Counted from the first letter of the stretch, positions 36,560-45,778 are shown. The stretch: DNA of 64,000 bases from Pseudomonas rubra (GCF_028656935.1 NZ_JAMDGZ010000010.1:1-64000); one strand, 5' to 3'. Translations and numbers: made by a program. Notes: generated from the letters alone by a model not told the origin.

Positions 36560-37342
36560 GTGAACAAGCCAGTCAGTGAGCTCAAGGTGCTGGTCGTGGA
36601 CGACCAGCCATTGATCGTCGAAGAGTTATGCGAGTTTCTCCAGAGCAGTGGTTACCGGTGCGTGCCCTGCCAGTCCAGTACCCAGGCCATTGAACAGTTC
36701 AGCGCGGATCAGGAGATCGCCCTGGTGGTGTGCGACCTGCACATGCCCGACTGCGATGGCATCGAATTGATGCGAGCGCTCAAGGCCATTGCCGGGTCAC
36801 ATCGGCTGTTCGAGGCCATCATGCTCACCGGGCGCGCCGACAAGCAGGATGTGATCCGTGCACTGCGCGAAGGTTTTGCCGATTACTACCAGAAACCCGT
36901 CGACCTGCAAGAGCTGCTCGAAGGCGTGCAACGCCAGGAAGCCGCTGTGCTTGAGCGTCGCAAGAGCTACCAACACCTGGGTGACCTGAACCAGAAGCTG
37001 CAGTTTCTCGCCGAATCGATCGACGACCTTTACCAGGACCTGGACAAAGCCCGTGGGCTCGGCGCACATCGGCGAGCCACTGACGTCGAGCCCGAAGCGC
37101 CAGAGGACCAGTTGCCGGCCCTGTTCGATAAACTTTCACCGCGCCAACTGGACGTGGCGCGGCTGGTCAGCAAGGGCAAGACCAACTACCAGATTGCCTG
37201 CGAGCTGGGCATCACCGAAAACACCGTCAAGCTTTACGTGTCGCAGGTGCTGCGCCTGACCCACATGCACAACCGCACCCAACTGGCCCTGGCGCTGTCC
37301 CCCGGCTCCTCTGCCCTGCATCAGCGAATCACGGCGCACTGA
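36560..37342 (+). CDS. pprB: PprB-like response regulator
   Basis: The 260-residue regulator has a receiver domain (VVDDQPLIVEEL; Asp59 in VVCDLHMPDCDG; Thr90 in IMLTGRA; Lys112 in YYQKPV), a linker helix and a LuxR/NarL-type helix-turn-helix (LSPRQLDVARLVSKGKTNYQIACEL, about 195-220, then ITENTVKLYVSQVL). I chose the GTG at 36560, with AGGGAG 6 bases upstream; an ATG at 36500 would add 20 residues but has no site. In P. aeruginosa PprB activates flp/tad and other adhesion genes. Confidence 0.85.
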   Translation: MNKPVSELKVLVVDDQPLIVEELCEFLQSSGYRCVPCQSSTQAIEQFSADQEIALVVCDLHMPDCDGIELMRALKAIAGSHRLFEAIMLTGRADKQDVIRALREGFADYYQKPVDLQELLEGVQRQEAAVLERRKSYQHLGDLNQKLQFLAESIDDLYQDLDKARGLGAHRRATDVEPEAPEDQLPALFDKLSPRQLDVARLVSKGKTNYQIACELGITENTVKLYVSQVLRLTHMHNRTQLALALSPGSSALHQRITAH

Positions 37343-37352
37343 GTGCGCCTTG

Positions 37353-37613
37353 TCATTTGTTGGAAGAGCTGACCTTCTCCCAGCGGTAGAAGTCCGGGAT
37401 CACATACTTGTAGCTGTCCAGCCAGCGCTGCATGCTCTGGTCGCGTTCCTTGGGCGTGGCCGTCTGCGGGATCTTCGACGCTTCCAGGTTGCGCGCCTGC
37501 AACTGCAGCCAGGCCTCGGTGGTCTGCTGAGCCTTGGACGAAGGCCCGGCTTCCAATGCCAGGGCCGTTAACGGCAGTGCACTTAAAGCGAGCAGGAGCA
37601 GTGATTTGTGCAT
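37353..37613 (-). CDS. DUF3613 small secreted protein of the Tad locus
   Basis: The 86-residue protein has a signal peptide (MHKSLLLLALSALPLTALA) and a short polar domain with WLQLQARNLEASK and MQRWLDSYKYVIPDFY typical of DUF3613, a family found in Tad loci. Its role in the pilus is unknown. The ATG at 37613 has GAGG 5 bases upstream and lies 7 bp after the tadD stop, making it the last gene of the rcpC-to-tadD operon. Confidence 0.8.
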   Translation of the reverse strand: MHKSLLLLALSALPLTALALEAGPSSKAQQTTEAWLQLQARNLEASKIPQTATPKERDQSMQRWLDSYKYVIPDFYRWEKVSSSNK

Positions 37614-37620
37614 GACGACC

Positions 37621-38337
37621 TCACTGTTGGCTGACATTGGTATCCAGGGTTTTCACCACAGCAACCTGGTCGGTTCTGGCGGCAGGTTGCTTCAACTGCT
37701 CGGCGCGTGCCCGGGCTTCGCTGAACTGTGCCGGGGTCAGGTGCAAGCGGCTGACCAGGTCGGCCGCCTGTTGAAACCTGTCCTGGTACAGCAACAGGCT
37801 CACCAGATTGACTGCCGCCAGAGTGTTGTTGTCCTTGAGTTCGATGGCGGTGAGGAACTCAAAACGCGCCTGTTCGACATTACCGAGGTTGAGGTAAACC
37901 ACGCCCAGATCGTTACGCACCTTTTCATCGGTCGGCGCCAGGCGCACCGCCCGCAGCAGGTGGCGTTGAGCCTGGATATTGTCGCCGCGAGCCGCCGCCA
38001 ATTGCCCAAGCCCATGTTCCCCCTCGGCGGCCAGGCAGCCACCGAGCAGGCTGCGGTACAGCGGCTCGGCCTCGCTGCGCCCCAACAGGCGTGACACCTT
38101 GGCCTTGCGCAAACGCACTTCGGCCATGTTCGCCGGCAAGGCTTCAAGATGCGCCAGGCTTGCGTGCGGACGCCCTTCGGCGAGCATTTCGTCGGCCATG
38201 CTCAGGGCCAGTTGCTGGGCCGAATCGGGCTTGGCACAACTGGCCGACACGCCAGGCAAGGCCAACCAGGGGCCCTCCCCTGACGTCGCACAGCCGCCGA
38301 GCAGCATCAGACTCATGACCACCATGACTGCTTTCAT
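37621..38337 (-). CDS. tadD: TadD pilotin-like TPR lipoprotein
   Basis: The 238-residue outer-membrane lipoprotein (lipobox LMLLGGC) contains TPR-like helical repeats (HLLRAVRLAPTDEKVRNDLGVVY, split over about 130-155; NLGNVEQARFEFLTAIEL). TadD helps localise and assemble the RcpA secretin. The ATG at 38337 has GGGAGG upstream. It lies 13 bp after tadC. Confidence 0.87.
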   Translation of the reverse strand: MKAVMVVMSLMLLGGCATSGEGPWLALPGVSASCAKPDSAQQLALSMADEMLAEGRPHASLAHLEALPANMAEVRLRKAKVSRLLGRSEAEPLYRSLLGGCLAAEGEHGLGQLAAARGDNIQAQRHLLRAVRLAPTDEKVRNDLGVVYLNLGNVEQARFEFLTAIELKDNNTLAAVNLVSLLLYQDRFQQAADLVSRLHLTPAQFSEARARAEQLKQPAARTDQVAVVKTLDTNVSQQ

Positions 38338-38350
38338 GCATTGCCTCCCT

Positions 38351-39238
38351 TCATGAACCCAATGCCCTGCCCAAGGCACTCAGGCCGGGACCGGCCAGCA
38401 CAATCAGCAAGGCCGGAAACAAAAACACCATCATCACCATCGACATCTTCCCGGACATCTTCGAGATTCGCTCCTGCAAGTGTGTCAGGCGACGGTCATC
38501 GAGCAATTGCTTGAGCGCCAGCAGCGACTTCATCGCGCCCCCGCCCTGGGTCAGCAGTTGCTGAAGAATCACGCAGGCGTCGCTGAACTCATCGACCCCC
38601 AGCCGTTGCGCGGTTTTCTCAAGCTCCGGGGCCAAGGCCAGGCCCGAGTCGACCCGCACCAGGATGGCCCGCAACTCCTCGCTCAACACCGGCAACAACT
38701 TTCGCGACTCCTGACTCAATACCCGTAAGGCCTGCTCAACCGCCAGGCCCGACTCGAAGAGAATCCGCAGCAAGGGGATGAAGGTCGAGACTTCGCGAGC
38801 GACTTGTTGCTGGCGACGCCCGGCGGCCAGCGCCAGCAGGCGTTTGGGCAGCAGATAGCCCGCGCCCATGGCGCATAACGGCAACACCAGCCAGGGCACC
38901 TGGCTGGTGTGATACAGCGTCTGCTGCACCGCCACGCCCAAGCCAAGGGCAAGCAATGGCACACCAATCTGACAGGTGGCGAACACCGCGCGTTGCCTGC
39001 TGCGCCGCCAGCCGATGCGATCGAGCAGCAGGCGGGTCTCGCCGTCCAGGTTCAGCACACGCTGACCCAGACGGCTGCTGCCGATCTGCTGCAGCCAGTT
39101 GCCCAGGCGATTGTCACCGCCCAACTGGCCCTGCAGGCGCAGGGCAACCAGGTGTTGGCGACGGCGCTCGCGCAGTAACTGGCCGACCAACAAGGCAAAG
39201 GCGGCGAACAACAACAGGGCACAGAGCAGCAAGGCCAT
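38351..39238 (-). CDS. tadC: Tad inner-membrane platform protein TadC
   Basis: The 295-residue GspF-type membrane protein has an N-terminal helix (MALLLCALLLFAAFALLV), two central helices (VPLLALGLGVAVQ and VPWLVLPLCAMGAGYLL), a T2SF domain (EVSTFIPLLRILFESGLAVEQAL) and a C-terminal helix (MVFLFPALLIVLAGPG). With TadB it forms the platform driven by TadA. It starts directly after tadB stops; a GGAG site lies in the tadB end. Confidence 0.9.
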   Translation of the reverse strand: MALLLCALLLFAAFALLVGQLLRERRRQHLVALRLQGQLGGDNRLGNWLQQIGSSRLGQRVLNLDGETRLLLDRIGWRRSRQRAVFATCQIGVPLLALGLGVAVQQTLYHTSQVPWLVLPLCAMGAGYLLPKRLLALAAGRRQQQVAREVSTFIPLLRILFESGLAVEQALRVLSQESRKLLPVLSEELRAILVRVDSGLALAPELEKTAQRLGVDEFSDACVILQQLLTQGGGAMKSLLALKQLLDDRRLTHLQERISKMSGKMSMVMMVFLFPALLIVLAGPGLSALGRALGS

Positions 39239-39239
39239 T

Positions 39240-40121
39240 TCAGATACTCCGCAACATGCGCCACAACACCAGACAGCCCACCACCTGCAGGACAAAAGCC
39301 CCAAGCAGCAGGAACTGACCGTTACCGTCCTGCCACATCGCCAACAAATAGTTGGGGTTGCTGATCAGAAAGTAGCCGGCCATGCCCACCGGCAACAGGC
39401 CTAGAACGGTCGCGGTCATACGCGTCTCACCGGTCATGGCGCGCAACTGACGGCTACCTTGTTCGCGCTCGCGGATCAGCTTGATCAGGTTCTCCAGCAA
39501 CTCGCTGGCGTTGCCGCCGTAGCGATGATTGATACGCAAGCCCAGGGCGAACAGGCGCAGTTCATCCTGTTCGTACAACTCGGCCAGGTCGTTCATTGCA
39601 TCGTCCAGGCTGATGCCCATGTGCACATTGCGCCGTACCCGCTGCAATGCCCCGTGCAAAGGGTCACGCGCAGCATCGATGGCACCGAGCACGGCGTCGT
39701 TCAAGGTGCGCCCGGCCTTGAGGCTGCGCACACTGTGATCTAGCAAGACCGGCAACTGCTCGATCATCCGCTGCACCCGGCGACGATAGCGCCAGCCCAG
39801 GTACAGCCAGGTCAGCACAGGCGCCAGCAACAACAGCCCGAGGCCCGCCGTCCAGCCCAAAAAACGCCCCCCCAGCAGTGCGACCAGGGCGCCGCCCAAC
39901 ATCCACACCAGCAGCACATCCTTGCCCCGCTCGATACCGGCACGCTGCAGCAGGCGCTCCAGCCAGTCGCGGCCAGTGGGCGACAGCGCAGGGCGTTCCT
40001 GGACCTGGCCAAGACGCTGGAGAACGCGCTCTTCACCTGACTTGCGCATACCGCTGTAGAACAAGCGTACAGACGCCCCCAGCAATGCCAGGCAGATCAG
40101 ACCCAACACTACGGCGATCAC
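39240..40121 (-). CDS. tadB: Tad inner-membrane platform protein TadB
   Basis: The 293-residue protein has the same fold as TadC: an N-terminal helix (VVLGLICLALLGASV), a central pair (MLGGALVALLGGRFLGW and LGLLLLAPVLTWLYLGW), a T2SF domain (LPVLLDHSVRSLKAGRTL) and C-terminal helices. It starts with a GTG that overlaps the tadA stop by 4 bases (GTGA), which indicates translational coupling. Confidence 0.9.
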   Translation of the reverse strand: MIAVVLGLICLALLGASVRLFYSGMRKSGEERVLQRLGQVQERPALSPTGRDWLERLLQRAGIERGKDVLLVWMLGGALVALLGGRFLGWTAGLGLLLLAPVLTWLYLGWRYRRRVQRMIEQLPVLLDHSVRSLKAGRTLNDAVLGAIDAARDPLHGALQRVRRNVHMGISLDDAMNDLAELYEQDELRLFALGLRINHRYGGNASELLENLIKLIREREQGSRQLRAMTGETRMTATVLGLLPVGMAGYFLISNPNYLLAMWQDGNGQFLLLGAFVLQVVGCLVLWRMLRSI

Positions 40122-41386
40122 GGTTGCAGCTCCGAATAGTCCCGGCGCAATTTGTCCCCGGCCGGGTTCGGTGCCTCACGCAAAAAGCCATCGCCGTTGC
40201 GCCGGTCCAGGCGAAACAAGGTGTTGGTGACATACACGTCATCACGCACCCCCACCACCTCCAGCACTTCACTGACACAGCGGCGGCCATCGGCCAGGCG
40301 GGTCAATTGAATGACCACGTCCAGCGCCGCGCAGATCATCTGCCGCAGGGTTTTCTCGGCCACCTGGCGGCCGGTCAGGCCCACCAGGGTTTCCAGGCGC
40401 AGCAAGGCATCCTGGGCAGTATTGGCATGCACGGTGCTCATCGAGCCGTCGTGGCCAGTATTCATCGCGGTGAGCACATCAAGCACTTCGACGCCGCGAA
40501 TCTCGCCGAGCAGGATGCGGTCTGGGCGCATGCGCAAGGCGTTGCGAATCAGTTCGCTGGCCTTGATCTCGCCATGCCCCTCGGCGTTCGGCGGGCGGGT
40601 CTCCAGGCGCACCACATGCGGGTGGTCGAGTTGCAGTTCAGCCACATCCTCGATGGTCACCAGCCGCTCATGGGGGCTGATCAGCTGGCTGAGAATATTC
40701 AGCATCGTGGTCTTGCCGATGCCGGTGCCGCCACTGACCAGGATATTGCAGCGCCGTGCGACGGCCAGCTGGATGAAGTCGAGCATGCCCTGATCGATGG
40801 TGCGCGTGGCCAGCAAGTCGGCGCTCTTGAGCATGTCCTTGCGGAACTTGCGGATCGACAGGCACGGCCCGTCCAGCGCTACCGGCGGGATGATGGCATT
40901 GACCCGGCTGCCGTCAGGCATGCGCGCATCGACCATCGGCGAAGACTCATCCAGGCGCCTGCCCAGGGGCGCGAGAATCCGCTGCATGACCCGCTCGACA
41001 TGATGGGCATCGATAAAACGCAAGTCGGTTTGCTGCAGCAGACCGGCCCGCTCGATGAACACCCGGTGCGGGCCGTTGACCAGGATTTCGGTGATGCTGG
41101 CATCGCGCAGCAACACCTCCAGCGGGCCAAAGCCGGTCAGCTCGTCGACGATTTCCTCGGCCAGGCGTTCCATCTCGTAACGCGACAGGGCCAGGTGCAA
41201 GCGAGCGATATAGTCACCGACCTGCTCGACCACAAACTGCGCCAGCGCCGGGCGCGAGCCTTCGAGCAGGTTGCGTCCGCTGTCCTCGATGGCATCGATG
41301 ATATAGCGATGCAGGGCCCGCTTGAGCCCTTGCGGATCGGCGCCCAGGTTATGCCGGGGGCCGCCGAACAGTTCATCGCCGCTCAT
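40118..41386 (-). CDS. tadA: Tad secretion ATPase TadA (CpaF)
   Basis: This 422-residue hexameric ATPase powers pilus assembly. Walker A is LVSGGTGIGKTTMLNIL (about 215-230). The Asp box (TIEDVAELQL), Walker B (PDRILLGEIRGVE) and His box (GHDGSMSTVHANTAQDAL) are present. I chose the ATG at 41386, which overlaps the tadZ stop (ATGA), over a GTG four codons upstream. Confidence 0.94.
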   Translation of the reverse strand: MSGDELFGGPRHNLGADPQGLKRALHRYIIDAIEDSGRNLLEGSRPALAQFVVEQVGDYIARLHLALSRYEMERLAEEIVDELTGFGPLEVLLRDASITEILVNGPHRVFIERAGLLQQTDLRFIDAHHVERVMQRILAPLGRRLDESSPMVDARMPDGSRVNAIIPPVALDGPCLSIRKFRKDMLKSADLLATRTIDQGMLDFIQLAVARRCNILVSGGTGIGKTTMLNILSQLISPHERLVTIEDVAELQLDHPHVVRLETRPPNAEGHGEIKASELIRNALRMRPDRILLGEIRGVEVLDVLTAMNTGHDGSMSTVHANTAQDALLRLETLVGLTGRQVAEKTLRQMICAALDVVIQLTRLADGRRCVSEVLEVVGVRDDVYVTNTLFRLDRRNGDGFLREAPNPAGDKLRRDYSELQP

Positions 41387-42573
41387 TTGTGCCCCCACAG
41401 GCGATTGAGCCAGCTGGCGCTGACCGGCGGGTTGTTCTCGGAGCGCCGTGCCAGGCGTTCACCAAGTGCCTTGAGGTGTTGAGTGAGCTCTTCGCGTGGG
41501 GCCAGTTCGAACAAGGTCAGCCCCTGGTTCTTGGCGTTCATGCGCACCTGCGGGCTGTAAGGCAGGACCCGCAATATGGGTAAGGCGTAACGCTTGCCCA
41601 GGGCTTCGGAGTCCGGCGCAACACCACGCAGGTAACGGTCCACCAACAGGCTCGCATGTTCAAGTTTCATGCCCTTCTCGCGCCACTGGGTCAACACTTC
41701 AAGGTTACGCCGGCAATCGAGCACGTTCTGGTCGGTGTACCAGATCAGCTTGTCGCAGTGGCTGACGAACGTACGTAGGGCTTCGCTGTCGGCCTGCCCG
41801 GTGAGGTTCACGACAATGTGCTGAAAATGCTGGCGCAGGGCACTGAGCAGCATGTACAGCTCGGCGGCGCTGGTGCGCTCCAGTGGCTCGTCGCTCTCGG
41901 CGTACGCCAGCAAGCGCAGGCCCGAGCCTTCACGGGTAAAGGCACTGTCGATCAGGGTGTTGTCGAGGCGGCGCAAGTGGCGCAGGGCATCACCGAAATG
42001 AAACGAGGCCTCCAGGCCAAGCAAGGCCAGGCTGTCTCCGCGCGGCAAGCCGAGATCCAGCAACAATGTTTGCTGGCCACTGGTCTGCACCACCCGCGCC
42101 ATGTGCGTGGTCAGTAAAGCGCCATCGGCGGCCGACTGCGCCCCATAAAGTACGGTCAGCCCACCCAGGCTGGGGTTGCTGGCCACCGGCGGCAGGCGCT
42201 TGCCCAAGCGCCGCACCAGACCGGCGACTTCGCTTGAGCGTGAACCATAAGCCACGAAATCCCGCGCGCCGGCGCGCATGGCATTGAGCACCAGCTGGTT
42301 GTCCATGCCGTCGCCCAGGGCAACGATGGCCAGCATCGGTTTGGCTTCCAGCACGCCCTCGATCAACGCGCACTGACTGACCACCTGCTCGCGGTCCAGG
42401 CCGACGAACACCAGGTTGGCAAAGGTGACATCGACCAGCGCAAGCAGTTCGTCAAGGCTGCCGTTGCCAGCGCCGACCACCTGCCCCAGCGGTGCCAGCG
42501 CCCCTTGCAACCACTGCAGGTCAGCGGCGTCGCGGGTGATGGCGAGGAAGGTCTGGCTCAGGCTTTCACTCAT
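41383..42573 (-). CDS. tadZ: Tad localisation protein TadZ (CpaE-like)
   Basis: This 396-residue ParA/MinD-like protein has an N-terminal receiver-like domain (about 1-125: FVGLDREQ, AIVALGDGMDNQLVL) and a C-terminal atypical ATPase. The P-loop position reads YGAQSAADGALLTTHMA instead of KGGVGKT, so the key Lys is missing and ATP hydrolysis is doubtful. LLDLGLPRGDSL corresponds to Walker A'-like DxD/Switch I. TadZ marks the pole for pilus assembly. Confidence 0.88.
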   Translation of the reverse strand: MSESLSQTFLAITRDAADLQWLQGALAPLGQVVGAGNGSLDELLALVDVTFANLVFVGLDREQVVSQCALIEGVLEAKPMLAIVALGDGMDNQLVLNAMRAGARDFVAYGSRSSEVAGLVRRLGKRLPPVASNPSLGGLTVLYGAQSAADGALLTTHMARVVQTSGQQTLLLDLGLPRGDSLALLGLEASFHFGDALRHLRRLDNTLIDSAFTREGSGLRLLAYAESDEPLERTSAAELYMLLSALRQHFQHIVVNLTGQADSEALRTFVSHCDKLIWYTDQNVLDCRRNLEVLTQWREKGMKLEHASLLVDRYLRGVAPDSEALGKRYALPILRVLPYSPQVRMNAKNQGLTLFELAPREELTQHLKALGERLARRSENNPPVSASWLNRLWGHK

Positions 42574-43826
42574 TGGGATAACCCGCTGCGACCTTCAAAG
42601 TCGCCGTTTTCCAGGAAAAACAAGCGCCCCCAGCTCGGGTCGAAGGTGCGTAACCCTTCCCCCGGCAGCGACGGCAATTGAGCATCGGCAGCCAGTGGCT
42701 GAACCAGATGCGGTGTGACGATCATCAGCAGTTCGGTTTCATCACGCACCAATGCCGACTGGCGAAAGAACGCGCCAAGCACCGGGATATTGCCCAGGCC
42801 CGGAAACTTGTCGACCGCCGACCGTGTCTGGCTGCTGATCAAACCGCTGATGACGAAGCTTTCACCATCGGCCAGGGAGATACTGGTGTCGGTGCGCCGT
42901 ACGGTCAGGCCCGGCACCAGGGTCCCGGCAATGTTCACCGCCTTGTTGTAGTCCAGTTCACTGACTTCCGGAGCGACCTTGAGGGTGATGCGATTGCGGC
43001 TGACCACGGTTGGCGACAATGCCAGGCGAATACCGAATTCCTTGTACTCGATCGACACGTTGTCGCTGCCACTGCTGGGCACCGGAATGGGGATCTCGCC
43101 ACCGGCCAGAAAGCTTGCGGTCAGGCCGCTGAGCACCACCAGGCTGGGGCGCGCCAAGGTGTAGGCAAAACCGCTGTTCTCCAGGGCATTGATCGCCGCC
43201 AGAAAGCGACTGCTGCCGCCGCCCCAGATAATGTTGAACACGCCGTTGTCCAGGGGGATGTTCGGCATGCCAGGCAAAGTGGGCACCTGTCCCGGGCTCA
43301 CGGAGGTGTTCGGGACCGCGCCCGGGGAGCCGATCAAGGTGTTGTTCGAGCCCTTGAAGAACAGCCGCGCCCCGGCTTCCTTGTACTTGGTGCGATTGAC
43401 TTCGACGAAACGAATATCGGCCTGCACCTGGCTGGGCAGCAGTGGGTCCTCGGACGGAGGCCTCGCACTTTCGGCCATCTCGGTGCTGGCCACCCCTTTG
43501 ATGAACAGCATCGCCTGGCGCGGCGCCGGGGCGCAGGCGGTCCAGAGCATCAGGCTGGTGGCGCCGGGGCCGACTGCCGTGAGTATCACACCATCCTCAC
43601 CACTGGCGTGCACATCGGCAATCTTCGGGTCGCCAATGGCTACCTGGGTGATCGCCACCGGCAAGCGCAGTTCTTGCTGCAGGCCCTGATCGATTTCGAT
43701 CACCGCTGGCATTTGCGCAAGCGCCGCGCAGCCCTTGGGCGCTGCCAGCGCCTTGGGCAACAGCGGCACGCAGCACAGCAGGACACAGAGCACCTGCTTG
43801 ATCACCCGCTCGGAACGACTGCTCAT
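42570..43826 (-). CDS. rcpA: Tad outer-membrane secretin RcpA (CpaC)
   Basis: The 418-residue secretin has a signal peptide (VIKQVLCVLLCCVPLLPKALA), an N-terminal domain (PVAITQVAIGDPKIADV, pilus-specific T2SS-like) and a C-terminal secretin core (GLTASFLAGGEIPIPV, VAPEVSELDYNKAV, ADGESFVISGLISS and GLGNIPVLGAFFR). It forms the channel for the Flp pilus. It overlaps tadZ by 4 bases. Confidence 0.93.
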   Translation of the reverse strand: MSSRSERVIKQVLCVLLCCVPLLPKALAAPKGCAALAQMPAVIEIDQGLQQELRLPVAITQVAIGDPKIADVHASGEDGVILTAVGPGATSLMLWTACAPAPRQAMLFIKGVASTEMAESARPPSEDPLLPSQVQADIRFVEVNRTKYKEAGARLFFKGSNNTLIGSPGAVPNTSVSPGQVPTLPGMPNIPLDNGVFNIIWGGGSSRFLAAINALENSGFAYTLARPSLVVLSGLTASFLAGGEIPIPVPSSGSDNVSIEYKEFGIRLALSPTVVSRNRITLKVAPEVSELDYNKAVNIAGTLVPGLTVRRTDTSISLADGESFVISGLISSQTRSAVDKFPGLGNIPVLGAFFRQSALVRDETELLMIVTPHLVQPLAADAQLPSLPGEGLRTFDPSWGRLFFLENGDFEGRSGLSQ

Positions 43827-43846
43827 TGAAGGGCATCCTTGCTTGG

Positions 43847-44776
43847 TCAGGGGGTTGGCGGGTTGGCTTGACTGCCGCGAATAATCTCCATGCCGCGCGG
43901 CGGCGCGGCACTGGCCAGTGGTTGAACGGCGGGGGCCTGGGCCAACTGGCTAAAGCGATAGAGTTGGCGATTGGCGCTTTCGATTTCCTTGCCACTGCTA
44001 TTGGGGTCAGCCCAGTAGCGGGCCAGGCGCTGCTCTTCGGCACTGCGTACTGCCAGGCGCAAACTGCCGGCTCCAGCGGCAAGCAACAAGCGGCTGGCCA
44101 ACGCTTCGGGCACCGCGAGCACGACCGTACGCAAGGTGTTGGCCGGTTGCGGTGAGCGGTTTTTTTCATCAACCGGCGCCTGCACCGGCTGGCCGTCATT
44201 GCTCAGTCCCAACTGCTCGCCGACACTGAGCAGGCGCAGTGCAGGCAGCACCACCTGGGCCGAGGCCTGCGGGTTACTGGTGGTTTCACGCAAGAACAGC
44301 AAGACATCCACATAGTCCCCCGGGCTCAGTTGCCCGGCAGCACCAATCACCTCGTCCACCGCCACTGCCACCGCCCGCTCATGGGGATGGATCATCCGTG
44401 CCAGCGGGCCACCCGCTTCGAAGCTGTTCTGCGCAAGCCAGGTACCGGCGCTCAAGGCTCGCCAGCTGCTGCGTCCGATCACTTGTTCAAGGCTTTGGAA
44501 ACTACCGGCCGGAGCCACCTGCAAATGCTCGAGCAGCAGATCTTCGGCGGTGAGCGCAACAGCGGCGGCAACATCGCGACGCAACACCACCACCGGCGTG
44601 CGCAGTTCGTCAACCGCCTCGGCCGCGACTTGGCTGACCGGCGAGGGTGCGGGGGCGGCAACAGGTGCGGCGACCGGTTCACCGGGTGGCTGGCTGAGGA
44701 CCAGGCCCCAATAGCCGGCCAGCACTGCACCGAGCAGAAAGAAACCAGCGAGGATGATGGTAATGCGACTGCTCAT
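43847..44776 (-). CDS. rcpC: Tad assembly protein RcpC (CpaB)
   Basis: The 309-residue protein has an N-terminal membrane anchor (IILAGFFLLGAVLAGYWGLVL), a Pro/Ala-rich linker and an SAF-like domain (VVLRRDVAAAVALTAEDLL; LSAGTWLAQNSFEAGG), followed by the RcpC/CpaB domain (HERAVAVAVDEVIGAAGQLSPGD). The family may bind peptidoglycan or modify Flp. The ATG at 44776 has GGGAGGG 5 bases upstream. It is the first gene of the minus-strand Tad operon. Confidence 0.89.
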   Translation of the reverse strand: MSSRITIILAGFFLLGAVLAGYWGLVLSQPPGEPVAAPVAAPAPSPVSQVAAEAVDELRTPVVVLRRDVAAAVALTAEDLLLEHLQVAPAGSFQSLEQVIGRSSWRALSAGTWLAQNSFEAGGPLARMIHPHERAVAVAVDEVIGAAGQLSPGDYVDVLLFLRETTSNPQASAQVVLPALRLLSVGEQLGLSNDGQPVQAPVDEKNRSPQPANTLRTVVLAVPEALASRLLLAAGAGSLRLAVRSAEEQRLARYWADPNSSGKEIESANRQLYRFSQLAQAPAVQPLASAAPPRGMEIIRGSQANPPTP

Positions 44777-45092
44777 GCCGGCCCTCCCTCTCCCCAAGCT
44801 GTCCTTCGGCCTTTTGTGAAAGGGCCCACAGCACTGCAGTCGGAAACAACTATTTCGCTATTTGACCGTAGCGCAGCTAAGACAAAATGCCATTACCCGT
44901 CAGATTTTTTTCCGTCGCAAAACCGACACCCCCCTAAAACAGCAGCTTATTGGCGTCGGCTTTCTACTTATCACTTTGGCATTAATGCTTTCTTACATTT
45001 GCCGAGTTTTATCCTCTTGACGATGCTGTGATGGCAAAGGGGAATCATCCATAACCCCTGCCACCTGCGCCCTGAGCGCAAGGAGAAATGCC
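44777..45092. promoter_or_regulatory. Divergent promoter region, rcpC operon / flp
   Basis: This 316-bp region is A/T-rich in its middle (about 44850-45020) and must contain the promoters of the minus-strand Tad operon and of flp. I see no convincing sigma-70 or sigma-54 hexamer pair. Near the right end lies a strong AAGGAG site for flp. The TGTACAA palindrome seen before pprB is absent. Confidence 0.55.
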
Positions 45093-45293
45093 ATGCGTCT
45101 TGCCCGCGTCCTCAAAAGCTGCAAAGAGTTCTTCTACCGCAAGGATGGCGCCTCCGGCATCGAGTATGCGATTGCCGCGGCGATGGTAGCGGTGGTACTG
45201 ACGGCGTTCATCACCCCCATTTCCGGGAGTGTGTCGTCCGTCATGACCAAGGTTCAGGGGGCCATGACCAAAGCGCAAAGCACCACGCCTTGA
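45093..45293 (+). CDS. flp: Flp major pilin
   Basis: The 66-residue prepilin has a leader ending at Gly19, and the mature protein begins ASGIEYA, with Glu at +5 and Tyr at +6 as required for Flp subunits processed by FppA. A hydrophobic helix follows (AIAAAMVAVVLTAFI). The AAGGAG site is 7 bases from the ATG. It stands divergent from rcpC, allowing higher expression of the pilin than of the machinery. Confidence 0.95.
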   Translation: MRLARVLKSCKEFFYRKDGASGIEYAIAAAMVAVVLTAFITPISGSVSSVMTKVQGAMTKAQSTTP

Positions 45294-45356
45294 GGCGCCA
45301 GGGACTGCAGCGGTTACTCCCACTTTCTTCAATCAAGCCGTCTAAAGGACTACCCG

Positions 45357-45764
45357 ATGCCGACCTCTTCCCCCCGGCAACAGCTACTTCTGGTGGATGA
45401 CGAAGAGGACGCCTTGCTCGAACTTGCCGAACTGCTCGAGGGCGAGGGTTTTTGCTGCCACACGGCCACCTCGGTCAAACTCGCCCTGCAACAGCTCACC
45501 CGCCACCCGGACGTGGCACTGGTCATCACTGACCTGCGCATGCCGGAGGAAAGCGGTATTTCACTGATCAGGCGCCTGCGCGAGCACACCGCCAGGCAAC
45601 ACCTGCCAGTGATCGTCACCTCCGGGCATGCCGACATGGATGACATCAGCGACCTGCTGCGCCTGCAGGTGCTGGACCTGTTCCGCAAGCCCATCTACCA
45701 CACCCGCCTGCTGGAGACCCTGGACAACCTGTTCCCCAAGCCACGGATGCAGTTGGTGCAGTAA
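45357..45764 (+). CDS. Receiver-only response regulator beside flp
   Basis: The 135-residue protein consists of one receiver domain with all key residues: Asp14/Asp15 (LLLVDDEEDA), Asp59 (VITDLRMP), Ser89 (VIVTSGHAD) and Lys111 (LFRKPIY). There is no output domain, so it must act by protein contact or as a phosphate sink. It lies 63 bp after flp with an AAAGGA site and is probably co-transcribed. PprA is the nearest candidate kinase. I know of no such gene in the P. aeruginosa Tad locus. Confidence 0.85.
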   Translation: MPTSSPRQQLLLVDDEEDALLELAELLEGEGFCCHTATSVKLALQQLTRHPDVALVITDLRMPEESGISLIRRLREHTARQHLPVIVTSGHADMDDISDLLRLQVLDLFRKPIYHTRLLETLDNLFPKPRMQLVQ

Positions 45765-45778
45765 AGCACCGTGGGGCT

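Noticed and set aside
39878..41482. A 534-codon open frame on the plus strand
   Set aside because: It is antisense to tadB and tadA, which have overlapping starts and clear motifs.
44777..45092. Sigma-54 promoter for flp (TGGCATTAATGCTTTC, near 44979)
   Set aside because: The spacing and the second element do not fit TGGCAC-N5-TTGCA.
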